Origin: Stagonosporopsis chrysanthemi
Lineage: Eukaryota > Ascomycota > Dothideomycetes > Pleosporales > Didymellaceae
Length of the DNA: 64,000 nucleotides
Assembly (NCBI GenBank): GCA_022560025.1
Contig: JAFISE010000100.1
Coordinates: 60,317 to 124,316 of the forward strand
Reading direction: 5' to 3'
Part shown: positions 42,976 to 54,998 of the stretch, piece after piece
Position numbering within the stretch: position 1 is the first letter of the stretch
Layout of the letters: each line of letters starts with the position of its first letter
Notes under the pieces: model-generated
What the model was told of the DNA's origin: nothing
Database searches by the model: none
What the model saw: only the letters and a program-made list of their open reading frames with translations
Program-made: the position numbers and the translations under genes

Positions 42976-45281
42976 ATTGGTTGACGTCGCCGCCGCTGGC
43001 TAACGCGTTGCTGTGCAGCCGCTTGTGCCGGCTACGAGCAATGCCACAATCACCACAAACGGGGCCTCGGTCGAACCTGCTCGTTGACGTAGCAGTGGAT
43101 GTGGACAGCGTGCAATTGGCCACACTCTACAGCTGCAATCTTGGAACTCCACCCAGCGCGATCCCTCTGCTTGTTGCTGTTGCACGCCGTGTATCAACCA
43201 ATGGGGCCAAGAGGCCCAGGGAGCTTGTCGCGCGCTGCGGATTGGCGAGCGTGCAGCGCAGCGGCGGTGGCTTGCAAAGATGCAGAAGGCAAAGACGAGA
43301 CGTGTGCGTTTTGGGTAATGTCGAACCTTACACCTCAAGGGGGCTCAAGGGGGCTCAAGGGGGGAGACAGATGGTAAATAGGACTGGGCAAGATAGCGGG
43401 CTCCGGGCCAGGCCCAGCTCGGTATGTGAGCACGCAGCTGAGGACAACGGACGCCCGCGACGCGACGGGAGGTGCGGCTGCTGGCTGGTTCCAGGGAGCC
43501 TTTCACTCTTTCGCAGTGCATCAAAAGGTTCTGATCGACGGCACAGCGCGCAGGCCACAGCCAAGTACGGAGCAGCCACCACTTGCTGCCGTTGCACTGT
43601 GCGTGCGTATATTTAGTAGGCGCCCGGCGGCCTGCCTGAGAACATGGCGCAAGGCATTCATTTCCGCACGAGACCTGTCGCTCTCCGTCTCAGCAGACGA
43701 CACCGAGCATAAGCAACCAAGAACCCTAAACTCTGTCCTCGTAACACCTCCACTCGCCGATGGGGAGACCTATCCGTCAGCTTCCGTGCCACCAGTTTAC
43801 ACCGTCAACGCGGTGTTGAGCCCAACGTAAATGCCTCACGTTAGCACAAAACTCGTGGGGTGCCTTTATCCACCATACAGAGCCAGGATCTGTGTCTTTA
43901 CCAGCCGCGGCTCAAGCGTCAAAAACGGGTGTCTTCCTTCATCGAGCGCTGGAGGGGTAGACTGGCGTGGTAATCTAGGAGGCCTAGAGCTCTACGCGAG
44001 GTATTCACGAGCGTCTAACCTCTTGAACACTACCTTGTACCTCGCTGTACGGGAGTTAGACGAGCACCTTCCTCGTTTAGTCAATTGTGGTCGTAGGATC
44101 GTGCTTGGTATACTACACGATTGCACATTGCCGGCTCTGCCTTGATGGATCTTAGATCTCAGTGAGCAAGACAGCCTTACTTCGTACAAGACGGTAAGCC
44201 GGCGATCACTGCTGTGTAACGTCACTCGAGGTCTCAATTCTCCAGCTTTGCAGCCCCCGGTGTCCGACTTACTGATCTGCCAGGCAGCCTTGTTAATCCA
44301 GAACCCCGCTATCGGGAACACTTCTGACCCCACACTTTACGCGCTCCAAGGGCCGCCGCGAATCTCTGATGACAAGCTACTGTACTGTACGAATAACGTC
44401 ATGAGCTAGTTACGTACATACCAAGCTCCTATCCGGACGAGGCGCGGGCCGTGGCTATCTTAGCGGATTTGCAGCGAGCCGGAACTGCCTCGGGTTGATC
44501 ATCGTCTTGCAGGAGCTTGTCATCACATAGCTCGCCGCAGTGCAGCGCCCAAGTAAGCTGCTGACTGTGCTGATGTTGGAATCATTGCAAAGTTGTGTTG
44601 TGATATTATGGTGTAGTGGTTTCAGGATTATGACCGACATAATGGACTGTATAGCGTTGTGGTCAGCTTGCAAAGGTTTTTCAGAATTGTGTGTACAATG
44701 TGACCACCAACTCTGTCGGAAAATCAGCTGCGCAGCCACATCATAGCCGATCATCACAGATGGAGGCTGAGGATTGCTCAAAGTGCATCACTCCTCCGGA
44801 CTGCATCTTATTTGGAGTATGGTATCATGACACCAGAGCAGTGGGCGATAGGCGTTGGCGGCCATACTCGCGAACCAGAGCCAGGATGTAAATTTCGCAT
44901 CCGGAAGTGCTGTCTACATCTTTTAGACACAATGGATTCACTTAGGGCAAATGATGGATTGTAGAACTTGCGTGAAACAGCATCCAGACCTCCGTCGAAG
45001 CCGAGTATGCAAACGTTCTGGCCCGGATTCTGCAACATGGATGATCCGAAACAACATCTTAGCAAGACATCAAATCTCTGATACAAGACAGATCGTTCAG
45101 ATTTATGTTGGCTATGTCGACTGGACAGAATAGACGTGTCTTGGAGTGGCTCATACAAAGCATCTAACGCAGCCAGTCGATGCATGCTGGCCTTTTCTCG
45201 CATCGTAGGACTTGTCTACGTGTGAAGCATCGCAATTAAGCTTTTCTAGATGTACAACATATATAAGTTACAACCAGGTTC
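42976..45281. other. Gene-free stretch
   Basis: 2.3 kb between the PSD2 start and the GEP4 3' end. It includes the PSD2 promoter and a short GGGGGCTCAA tandem (43338-43366). Open frames up to about 210 codons exist but have low-complexity, frame-shadow composition and no motif or splice structure. A tRNA-like GGTGTAGTGGTT near 44610 lacks the rest of a tRNA. Confidence 0.5.
43338..43366 (+). repeat. Short tandem repeat GGGGGCTCAA
   Basis: Two and a half perfect 10-nt units in a row, next to the PSD2 promoter region. Confidence 0.7.
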
Positions 45282-46155
45282 CTACAAAAAGTGTCGTGTC
45301 ATTCGAAGTGGTTGTTCCGCAGCGGATCTGGTGCTGCGTAACCTCTGCGAAACAGGAAGCTTTGCAACCTGTCTTCCATCCTCGCGAGCTATCTGCTATC
45401 AGCAATGGAAACCACACAAGAATGGCCCGACTTACGAAACCGGGCCTCATGGCCCCATCTTTGATCCAGAACCCGTAGCTGCCCATCATGTTCGCCATCA
45501 TGATGTCTGTAGATAGCCGATCGCCGACAATAGCAATCTGGTCTGGCCTCGTTACGCCGGAATCTGGATGCGCTCGAAAGTAGGCCATGACTTCGTCCTT
45601 ACAGCCGGGCTTCTTGGTTGGGTGCTGCAGTACCTTGACGCCGGTATTGGCCTCCAGGACTGCTGCTTGCTTGAGATCGGGATCTGAGTTGGTGCCTGCT
45701 GTGTTGGACACAATGAGAAGTTTTGAGCCAGGATATGCTTCGCGTAAGCGTTGGAAGTGTTCCTATGTTGGAATCAGACATGTATTATTTGATGAAACTC
45801 GATCAGCTAGAGCGACAAGCATAGTGAATAACGAGAGCCCTCGTAGTTGATAGAAGGTAGACATGTGTGAGCAGCTACAGATGCGAGGACATGAACCGGT
45901 TTTGGGAAGTAAGCCTACCTTGTAAGGCTTGTGCACTTCATCGGTATGCGGTATAGCGAAGCAGTTGTCCTTGTCAAGAACTACGGCCCGAATGTCAACA
46001 TCCTTCTCACCATCTCTGCCAGTCTTCCTGGGAAATGCTTTTGACAGGGGTATTGGTAGATGGTTGAACGTCGGTACCGTGTGCTGTGGAAGACAAAGCG
46101 TCGGGTCTCTTAGCAAACGAAAAACGTTCAACGTTCCCGAGATGTTCATCCACAT
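45282..46155 (-). CDS. GEP4: Mitochondrial phosphatidylglycerophosphatase Gep4
   Basis: Dephosphorylates phosphatidylglycerophosphate in the mitochondrial matrix during cardiolipin synthesis; HAD superfamily. Three exons: 46155-45919, 45762 to about 45437, and a short last exon to the TAG at 45282-45284. Motif I is VVLDKDNCFAIPH (DxDx, nucleophile Asp). Motif II is LLIVSNTAGT, then HPTKKPGCKDEVMAYF with the Lys, then DQIAIVGDRLSTDIMMANM with motif IV acids. Intron 1 is 156 nt, three times the local norm. The last 43-nt intron (GTAAGT, branch TTGCTGAT, CAG) changes the C-terminus to IAREDGRQVAKLPVSQRL. Reading through it gives a different tail and is the less likely form. Divergent from SMD3. 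Confidence 0.9.
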
Positions 46156-46512
46156 TGCGAGGAAATGGTGGGAGGTTGATGCGGCGATGAAGGATGACTA
46201 AGATGGCAACCGCGCTAATGAATTAGCCAAGCGCGAGGTTGAGCTGTGCGACTGCAACTTTCGTGGAGCGCCGCATCGATCCTCGACCACCCCACAAACA
46301 CACGTCTGCTTCCTCGACGTGTGCCATTAACGCGAACCGTACAAGTCCCCGCAACTCGATCTTCTACGCCGACCGATACCTCCTGCAACCGCCGACGCGC
46401 CTGCCGAACTTTGCACGAGATCCTTCGAACGCTTCCTGTGCAACATTGACCTTGCGCGCAATTAGCGAAACCCGACCGATTGATACTACAACACACAAAA
46501 TAGATCGGCAAG
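46156..46512. promoter_or_regulatory. Divergent promoter between GEP4 and SMD3
   Basis: 357 bp between start codons of two housekeeping genes transcribed apart. No specific element assigned. Confidence 0.5.
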
Positions 46513-47017
46513 ATGACGAGCACCATTGGTATTCCGATCAAGCTTCTCAACGAAGCTGCTGTACGTGGAACTTTGCAGGCAACAGAACTCGCGCTGACCT
46601 TCTCTAGGGTCACATTGTCACGCTTGAGATCACTTCCGGCGAAGTATACCGCGGAAAGCTCATCGAAGGTGTGTCTTTTGGAGTCTCTGGGCTTTGGGCA
46701 AGAGTGTACTAACAGCGACCAGCCGAGGACAACATGAATGTGCAGCTCAAGGACATCACGGTGACCGCGCGCGACGGCCGTGTGTCGCATCTCGAGCAAG
46801 TCTACATCAGAGGCAGCCACGTACGATACTTCATCGTCCCGGATATGCTGAGGTAAGATGGTCTGCATGCTACAGTTGCGCACATTGCTCACCAAACTGC
46901 AGGAACGCACCCATGTTCCGATCGAGGGGCACACGAGGCCGCGGTGTCGGTCTGGCACGTGGGCGCGCCACTGTTATCAGGGCGAGGGCCAGCGGCGGCC
47001 GAGGTGGACGACCCTGA
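46513..47017 (+). CDS. SMD3: Small nuclear ribonucleoprotein Sm D3
   Basis: Core Sm-ring protein of U1, U2, U4 and U5 snRNPs. Four exons, 46513-46560, 46608-46668, 46723-46852 and 46903-47017, encode 117 residues. The Sm1 motif spans GHIVTLEITSGEVYRGKLIE and AEDNMNVQLKDITV. Sm2 spans HVRYFIVPDMLRNAPMF, with YIRGS just before it. The C-terminus is an RG-rich tail (RGTRGRGVGLARGRA) of the kind symmetrically dimethylated by PRMT5-type enzymes. Introns are 46, 54 and 50 nt. Length and architecture are normal for SmD3. The window also carries a U2 snRNA gene 24 kb away, one of this protein's RNA partners. Confidence 0.97.
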
Positions 47018-47420
47018 GAGGGCTGGACTAGGAGGGACGAAGAATAGACGAAAAAGCCAAACAGAACATACCCCACGCGAAGAGCGTGCGCACGCAAGAT
47101 CTTGACAGGTATGAGGTCTGCTCTGCCTGATCAGAACGATGCGCTGAACCAATAAGTAGCAAGTCCTTCGAGAACGTTGGACCAAATGAGATACCAGACA
47201 TTGGCCATGAAGGATGATCGAGGCTGCGAGTATTGTGCAACGACTACGAAAGCCATCGTGAAACTGATCTCAGACATTTGCATCCGTCTGAAACTACGAT
47301 TTGACAATTTCATATCAATGCAGGTTGACATGTATAAGCTGTACAGTCGTTAGCGTTGGCCAACCCCACTCACCTCCGGAACTGCCCATTGGAGCATTAC
47401 CACCATCTGCACAACGCGCC
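47018..47420. other. Intergenic region
   Basis: 403 bp between SMD3 and the Irc6-like gene, both plus strand. Nothing recognised. Confidence 0.4.
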
Positions 47421-48361
47421 ATGGACATCAAGAACCCACGGCGCATACTTGCACTAGGTGCGCCAGGCTCTGGCGTGCTCAGCATCTTAAAAGGTATATA
47501 GGAGCATTTGTTGCAAGAATTGTCTGCTAATGTCTGCTTTAGAACTTACAGGCTCCGCGCCAGAGCCGACCACCTTCGAAGGCAAAGAAACCACTGCAGG
47601 TCTTTCACACGAATGGCGCCTCGAAACGAAATACTACACCGCGACCTTACCGATATGGCTTGACGAAATCACAGACGTCCCCGAGTGGCGCACCGAATTC
47701 ACAAAACCTGAGGCACGCGAAGTGGTAACTGTGCTTGGAGGCTGGATATATTGCTTCAAGAAGCCGGTGGAGACAAAAGACCTCGACGCCATAAAAGATA
47801 CGATGCAGGCGGTGTCTGACGTTATCGAGCGCGCATGCGGCTACGCTGGCGACACCGTGTGTCTCGCCGTCGCAATGCCGCAGTCCACCACACCCTACAT
47901 CGAGAAGCCGAGCGATGAGTGGGAAGAACTGTGCACAGAATATGGCTTTGAGTATATTGACTCGGAAGCGAAAGGCAAAAATGAGTTCGGAGAAGCGCTT
48001 GGGCTGCAAAGAGTCAGGGAAGCGCTTGAAGCTGGTGAATGGGAAAGCAGCGTTGAACTGGATGAAGTTGAAGGATTCGAAGGGAGCTTCGCGGCCGAAG
48101 AGGCTGAGATGAACATGGAGTTGTTTGGCATGAAGGATGCACTGCAAGGCGAAAATGCAGAAGGCGAACTTGGCGAGAAAGACGTGGAAGAATTGGAGGT
48201 ACTGATGAGGAAGATGGTCGCCATCAAAGGTACATTGAATCTCCCTCGCTCCTGGGTAAGCCATGGTGCTGACTGATGCAGAAATGGGCGAAGGAATGGA
48301 AGAGACTGAACGCAAACGCTTCGCGGCGAAAGCAGTCAATGATTTGATGAAAGAGCTGTGA
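47421..48361 (+). CDS. IRC6: Irc6 / alpha- and gamma-adaptin-binding protein p34-like
   Basis: Three exons, 47421-47493, 47543-48229 and 48282-48361, encode 279 residues. The N-terminus has a Rab-like fold start, RILALGAPGSGVLSILK, where the usual P-loop Lys-Ser/Thr is replaced by Val-Leu. This is typical of the pseudo-GTPase Irc6/p34 family. GWIYCFKKPVETKDLDAIKD and DTVCLAVAMPQSTTP follow. The middle is acidic, including WEELCTEYGFEYIDSEAKGK and NEFGEALGLQRVREALEAG. The C-terminal block VEELEVLMRKMVAIKEMGEG plus RKRFAAKAVNDLMKEL is the conserved family helix. Irc6 binds AP-1/AP-2 clathrin adaptors. Introns are 49 and 52 nt. Confidence 0.85.
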
Positions 48362-48833
48362 ATGGTCTTCACGGGACCTAGACATTCAAACGAAGCGTTT
48401 CGAGATCACGATCGCTACAATGTCCCCCGGAGGACCCGGAGGGTTCGCACCAAATGAGGAATCTTCCTTCGAATGACGAATAACTGCCGCCGCTCGTGAT
48501 TTCAAGCGGAAGCTACGCGATCCGCTTGAGAGCTTGTGGCATAGGAAAATGTGCGTGAACATCTACACGAGGATAGCTGGCTCTGTGACACGGCTGGTCT
48601 GCAGTCACCACGAGGAAGGATCGGTGACATCATAGACGTTAAAACACTTGATCAAAAAGCGAGCACCATGGAAATAATAGATGTTGCCCAATTCGTGGAT
48701 TTCAGCAAATGTAGAGGAAGAGACAAGACTCGATGCTTAAACAGGCTAGACTGACAGGGCATTCTTCGGCATCTCCAGGCTGTCGGCGATCGTTTCTGCA
48801 CCCCACACTTACTACTACAACTACTTTGTATGG
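48362..48833. other. Intergenic region
   Basis: 472 bp upstream of the Zn2Cys6 gene. No coding or RNA signal beyond short random frames. Confidence 0.4.
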
Positions 48834-51134
48834 ATGGAGCAGAGGAAGGCCAGGGACTCACTTTCTGTGCGTCTCTTGATCTCGTGCTCGAAACTTGTGA
48901 TAGCTGATACAAAAACAGTGTGACCGGTGTCGTCACAAAAAACTGAAGGTCTGTTGGCTTCTGGAATCGTCAACGACATACACTAAAGGTTGTACAGTGC
49001 TCGAAGGAGCATCCGACCTGCAAGATATGTGCACAGAGTGGAGCCACATGTCACTATAGCGGGAAGATTATCAGATCTCCGCTGACAAGAGCGTAATTTT
49101 TACTTTCAAACTTTTGCGCGCTCGTCGCTAAAGACATACCAGCTACCTCACGAGCGTTGAGAAGAGACTACAGGGGCTTGAAGCTATTGTTTCCCAGCTT
49201 CTCCCTGGCGTCCATATCGACGGGCTGCTCAACTCGTCAGACTTAGCACACGCTTCTCCACTGACTGCGGGCCCATCGACACCGGATGTGTTGCGTCCTG
49301 CTATTATATCAAGCCCTCGAAGCGACTCTGATCCCGTTGTTCCGAATGATCCAGTTCTTCCAGAAGCCGTTCCAAACAGCGCAGATGGCTTCAATTGGCA
49401 GGAAGAGGATACTAATGTCGACAGCCTTACGGATGGCATGGCCGCGCTCTCTGTCGAGCCTACAGGTGTCGGCTACCTAGGTAAAGCATTCAGCCAGTTA
49501 GCTGTGCTCTCTGGAATGCTTACGATCACACAGGCTCAACATCTGGTGTTGTATTCCTGCGATGTCTACTGGATTGGGCCGGGTTCTTACACCAGTCACA
49601 AGCACAACCTCAAGTACGGCGTATTGAGCGCTCCACGCTCCTGACTGGTGTGCTGGCATCTTCGCAGGTCTCACATGCCGCTTTGACAACCCAAATCGCA
49701 TCGACGTTGATTGATGCGTACTTCCAAGAATATCATTGCGCCTATCCCTTCGTACACGAGGCAACCTTCCGTGCACAATATCACGAGATCGTGGTGCGCC
49801 CGGCAAAACGGTCCTGGGATATGCTGTATCACACGATTTTAGCATTGGGAGCATGGTGCCTCAATAACGATCAAGTGGGGCTGGAAGACTACCTGTACCG
49901 CCGTGCACTCACTCTAGGGCAACACGAGTCAGTATTTGAGACCGCCGACCTGACGTCAATTCAAGCCTTGATACTGCTGAGTAACCTGAGCCAAAAGCGG
50001 AATGCTCCGAATACAGGATGGAACCTTCTTGGGCTTGCAGTGCGAAATGCATTGAGTGTCGCTCTCCACAGGGAACTGCCGCACTGGAACATCGGCCTCA
50101 TGGAACGAGAGAACCGCCGCCGGGTGTGGTGGGGCGTGTATATATTCGACAGCGGCGCGTCGACGACCTTTGGGAGAGCAATTATGCTTCCAGATCAGGA
50201 TTCCATGAATGTGCATGCTGTTCTGAATGTCAGCGATGAGGTATGTTGATGAACGCTGGTTCTGACACATTGTACTAACTACCTGCAGGCACTCACACCT
50301 CAGACGACTGAAGTGCCAATTGAGTCGACAGAGCCAACACTTTACTCTGCACTGAAAATACAGAGCGATCTGCACATGCACACTAACCACATATCGAACC
50401 GATTACTTGCGGATCCCGGCCTATCCGCTGAGGCGGCACTCTCTTTCAGCGGTTCCATTGACGCCTGGTCACATACGGTGCCTAATTATTTCCAGCTTGA
50501 ACTGCACTTCCCTTGCCAGCATCGATGGTACACATTTGCGAAGTCGCGATTATGGTGGCGATTGTGGAACTTGAAGATCATCGTATTTCGTCATATTCTG
50601 CTTCGGCACGCCATATCTGAGAGAGGTCAAATCCCGGATCCGGTTGCTCAAGTCAAGCAAGAAGAATGTACGCGGTTGTGTATCGAAGCTGCGAATGCGA
50701 CGGTCGCATCCATACATCAGTACGCCAGTCAGGGTCTCACGAGACTGGAAGGCTGGTATGCTACGTAAGTGTGAAAACTCTTATGTTCTTTGAGTACTCT
50801 ATTAACGTGTACATCCAGGTACTTTCTCTTCCATGCAGCGCTCGTGATGAGTTTGTGCATCATCAGTTTCCCGCTATCTGCCGAACTCCCAGTCTGGCAT
50901 CAGGCAGTTCGTTTGGCACGGAGTACATTTCGAGATCACTTAGTCGAGGACTCTTTATCCGCCAGATGTGTGGCCATCCTCGACCAGGTTGTCACAATCG
51001 ACGACATAGATGCCGGAATCTTCCAAGACGTCCCGCAACTGGATCGTGGTGCCCTCAGCAACTTTCCCTGGTCCGTCGAATCTAACGAACTCTTCAATTC
51101 CTTTGATTGGGACCTGACCACCAGTGGTTTCTGA
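48834..51134 (+). CDS. Zn2Cys6 transcription factor with fungal MHR domain
   Basis: Seven exons, 48834-48866, 48919-48948, 48998-49092, 49143-49480, 49534-50240, 50289-50764 and 50819-51134, all phases matching, encode 664 residues. The start MEQRKARDSLS leads into a Gal4-type cluster assembled from three small exons. It reads CDRCRHKKLKC, then SKEHPTCKICAQSGATC (CX2CX6CX6CX2CX6C). A linker and coiled-coil helix follow (RSPLTRAYLTSVEKRLQGLE). The MHR domain includes YFQEYHCAYPFVHEATFRAQ and MERENRRRVWWGVYIFD (about 50101-50155). Intron 2 has two possible acceptors 9 nt apart. Only 41 bp separates its stop from the convergent YFH7-like gene. Target pathway unknown. Confidence 0.9.
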
Positions 51135-51175
51135 TCTTACAGTCTTCACTTGATCTTAAGCCCGACTGGAAAATC

Positions 51176-51989
51176 TCAATTGTAGATGGTAACATCTGGT
51201 TCGATCAGAAGCGACCGTATCATCTCGCCATTCGGTATGTCATTCGTCTCTGCTCGCTGGACGGCCGCTTCGTACGAAGTCTCAATGCCAGCCGCAAGAT
51301 GACGTGCTGCTAGGCGATCTCTTACCACCTCTGGAGGGACATCGACGAACCACCTGAAGTTTATCAACTGACAGCTGACGGTCGAATCCTCATATATACT
51401 TACTTCTCAGCACAAAGACTAGCAATCTTATTCCACGGCTTCTGGTTAAGGAGCGTGTAGTTTCCTTCAACAATGACAATCCGATTGCGTGAAGAGATGA
51501 CGATATCATTCTCCACTGGGTCCTGGACCGCATGGTCGAAGCTGGGCGCATATATAGGCTGCTCTGGCTCTTGACTCGTGGTTACTGGCGTGCTCCTCAG
51601 AGCATTTACGAGAGATATGAAGGAATTTGCATCAAATGTGAAAGGGGCGCCGCGTCGCCGGAATGCGTTCTCTGGATCTTGAAACGCAGACAGGACCTTC
51701 TTCGTTAAGTGGAAGCCATCCTTCAATGCGGGTCAGCATTAAACATTTGTTTCTGTATATAATACGAACGGACCATTGGTACGATGGCAACATCATCGAT
51801 ACCCCGCCTGTTCAGTTCTTGTAGTAACGCATGCGACACAGTCGATTTCCCAGAACCAGGGACGCCCGCGAGAGCAACGAGCATGCGCTGATGGGGATCG
51901 GAAGCTTGGCGTTGAAGAAGGCTTTCAATGCGACCAGCTAGATTAAGTGTAGGTGCAGTCACGCTACTCGAGTTAAGGTCTTTCGTCAT
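51176..51989 (-). CDS. YFH7: P-loop kinase of the uridine kinase / Yfh7 family
   Basis: Three exons, 51989 to about 51774, about 51719-51405 and 51353-51176, encode about 235 residues. The Walker A motif is VALAGVPGSGKSTVSHALL. The DGFHLTKKVLSAFQDPENAF segment (the nucleoside-kinase DG[FY]H motif) is followed by FRRRGAPFTFDANSF. Then come RNRIVIVEGNYTLLN and KWFVDVPPEVVRDRLAARHL, with a C-terminal TNDIPNGEMIRS typical of Yfh7-like proteins. Family members are structurally close to uridine kinase and phosphoribulokinase; the substrate of Yfh7 is not established. Divergent from the sugar transporter across 458 bp. Confidence 0.88.
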
Positions 51990-52447
51990 CTTGGAAGTCG
52001 GGAACGTAACGAAGAGAAGTTCGGCAATTCAAAAACGGGAATTCGCGAATCGATATGTCTACTGAAAGGGAACACAAGAGTGCTACAAACTTTCGTCTAA
52101 GCGATGCAAAGCCTACTCGTGGGGTTCGGATGACAGTACTCCGACCATAACCTCGTAGACGACCCATCTTTCCCCACGCGCTAACGCGAGAATCGGGCAA
52201 CGATCAGCCAAGTTTGCGGGGAAGTAGGAGAGACTTTAGTGAAGCCGATGCACTCGATCGAGCCTCTTTCGTCTGATTGCAGGACTGCTGTGCTCCGACT
52301 ATTCTGACCCGTGACTTCACGCGTGATGTTGCAGTACTCTGTATGCATCAAAGTGTGGAAATACATAAAAGAGCTCTTCTCCACTTCTGCGATTAATCAG
52401 ACTATCGATCCACAAGGCCCACGAGTGGCACAGTCTTCTCGCACACC
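51990..52447. promoter_or_regulatory. Divergent promoter region, YFH7-like / sugar transporter
   Basis: 458 bp between start codons. No assignable motif. Confidence 0.4.
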
Positions 52448-54396
52448 ATGTCGAATGAGCTTCATCTTGAAGGCGCCGGCTCTGAGGCGGCGCCGCAGAA
52501 GAAGGGAGTGTACAGAGAGCTGCGTGCTAATCCATACCTATTTGGTCTGTCGACAGTATGTATCCTCTCTTTCCTGACGAAGCCCAGTCACTGAGCAGGC
52601 GTACAGTTCGCATCACTTGGAGGTTTCCTCTTCGGTTATGACCAGGGCGTAGTAAGCGGTGTGTTGACCATGGAGAGCTTCGCTGCAGCCTTCCCTCGAG
52701 TTGCGCTCGACAGCAGCTTCAGGGGCTGGTTTGTGTCCACCCTCTTGCTGTTTGCATGGGCTGGATCTCTGGTCAATGGCCCTGTGGCCGACAAGTTCGG
52801 TCGCAAGGGTTCGATTCTCATCGCTGTTGTCATCTTCACCGTCGGCTCTGTGCTGCAGGCTGCGGCGATGAACATCGCGACGGCGTTGGCTGGTAGGTCA
52901 ATTGAACCATACTTCGCTCAACGGCGGTGCTCTAACGGTTTTCAGGCCGAGCTATCGCAGGTTTCGCTGTCGGCATGTTGACCATGATTGTCCCTGTGAG
53001 TTACACTCAGTCTCAGACCCGGATTAAAATGGCTTACAACGCTACAGATGTACATGTCCGAAGTGTCAACTGCGGGCGTCAGAGGAACTCTTGTTGTGCT
53101 TCAGCAACTCTCCATCACCCTCGGAATTCTCATCAGCTACTGGCTTGAGTTCGGCACACAATACATTGGTGGCACTCGATGCGCACCAGACATCCCGTAT
53201 ACTGGCGGTACTGCATCCGAACCAAAGTTTGACCCGCGCAACGACGTCGGTCCCAACGGCTGCACTGGACAGTCCGATGCATCGTGGCGCGTCCCGTTTG
53301 CTGTACAGATATTCCCCGCTCTTGTACTTGGAATTGGAATGCTCTTCTACCCCGAGAGCCCTCGCTTCTACTGCATGCGGGATAACGATGCGGCTGGAGT
53401 TGCTGCTCTAGCACGCGTCCGTCAAACTAGCCCTGAAGATGACATGCTCCAGAAAGAGTATCTGTCAGTCAAAGCTGAGGTCATGTTCGAGCAGTCGTAC
53501 AACCGGGAGAAGTTTCCTGGCAAGTCCGGCGTGGCTCTCTATCTCGCTGGCTATACCACACTGTTCTCCACATGGCCCTCGTTCAAGCGAACAGCTATCG
53601 GCTGCTGCGTCATGTTCTTCCAGCAGTTTATCGGTTGTAATGGTGAGTTCGAGTTACGCCGCGTTGTGAGAACGCTGCAGCTGACCAACATCCACCAGCG
53701 ATCATATACTACGCACCCACCATCTTTGGACAACTCGGCCTCACAGGTAAGACGGGCGGTCTTCTCGCGACTGGCGTGTATGGAATCGTGAACACGGTCT
53801 CAACACTGCCCGCCCTCTTCCTCATCGACAAAGTCGGACGCAAACCGCTCCTCCTCTGCGGCGCTGCCGGAACCTTCATCTCGCTCGTCATCGTAGGCGG
53901 CGTCATTGGCGGCTACGGCGACACTCTGCGAGACCATCCAGCAGCGGGCTGGACGGGCATTGCCTTCGTCTACATCTACGACGTCAACTTCTCGTACTCG
54001 TGGGCACCGATTGGGTGGGTTCTGCCGTCTGAGATCTACAACCTGGGCAACCGATCGAAGGCCATGTCGCTTACCACTTCATCGACCTGGATGTGCAACT
54101 TCATCATTGGGCTGGTGACGCCAGATATGATTGAGTCGATTGGCTACGGGACCTATCTCTTCTTTGCGGCGTTTGCGCTGATTGCGTTTGTGTTTACTTG
54201 GTTCGTTATCCCTGAGACGAAGGGCAAGTCGCTTGAAGAGATGGACGTGGTGTTTGGGGATACTACGGCGCATGAGGAGAAGAGGAGGTTATTTGCCATT
54301 GCTGAAAGCCTCGGCCTTGAGGAGGCAGAGGCTGCGGCTGCGGCTGACGATGAGAAGCTGGACAAGCCGGTGCAGCTGGAGACTACGAAGGTGTAG
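52448..54396 (+). CDS. MFS sugar porter
   Basis: Five exons, 52448-52555, 52607-52892, 52946-52995, 53048-53642 and 53699-54396, encode 578 residues with about 12 membrane segments. Sugar-porter family signatures are present: FGYDQGVVSG in TM1, GPVADKFGRKGSI in loop 2-3, GRAIAGFAVGM, YMSEVSTAGVRGTLVV, PESPRFYCM, QQFIGCNAIIYYAP and FLIDKVGRKPLLL. PETKGKSLEEMDVVFG follows the last TM. The exofacial loop after TM5 is long and contains two cysteines. It belongs to the monosaccharide/quinate-type proton symporters; the exact sugar cannot be read. The C-terminus is Ala/Glu-rich and cytosolic. Confidence 0.92.
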
Positions 54397-54998
54397 AGGT
54401 GCTGCAGACGGGTGTGGCAGTTATGCAACTTGCTATAGCGTACATAGCCTTATATTGTTCTTGGGGTTGCGCGGAAAAGTGAGCTCTTCGCCCCCCCAAA
54501 CTCTGCTGCAGGTGACAACTGCACGACCATTGTTGCGTAAACTTTCGGACCTGTCGATCATCGCCGCTACGACTGTCATGCTGCACGGCGTTTGCTGGAG
54601 GCGGCTAGGCGTCGTGCGTGATGGTGCCCCTCGCGTTCCTCGAATCGCGCACCGGGCAGCAAACGTGGCGCAAGCTGTGAAATTTGGACAGCTCAGCGCC
54701 GCGTGTCCACACCTCTCGCAAGTGAGCGACACGCGTTCCCGCCACAGCCAATCACCACACGTTGTAATGCTGATGGGCGGTGCACAGTGGAGGGCTGAGG
54801 GGCTGTGCTGTTGGTTGCGGGGCTATGATGCATGCTGTCATCTCCCAGCTTGCCTGCCTTATACTCACTCACCTGAGGCAAGGCTCACCAGCTGTATTAC
54901 CCGCCAACTCTCCCTCCTCCTTCAGATCTACAGTTGCATCCTCTCTGCAGATTCAGCACATCAATTGACGACGCGAAGACCACAAAACTACGCACACT
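54397..54998. other. Intergenic region
   Basis: About 600 bp between the transporter and the VWA protein. Open frames here are compositional; no gene supported. Confidence 0.4.

Noticed and set aside
44596..44640. Possible tRNA (GGTGTAGTGGTT A-box-like segment)
   Set aside because: No matching B box (GGTTCGAATCC type), no acceptor stem and no anticodon arm in the expected positions.
53738..53752. Possible extra intron in the sugar transporter at GTAAGA near 53748
   Set aside because: The frame continues through it as LTGKTGGLLATGVYG, the normal family sequence, and no acceptor restores a better match.
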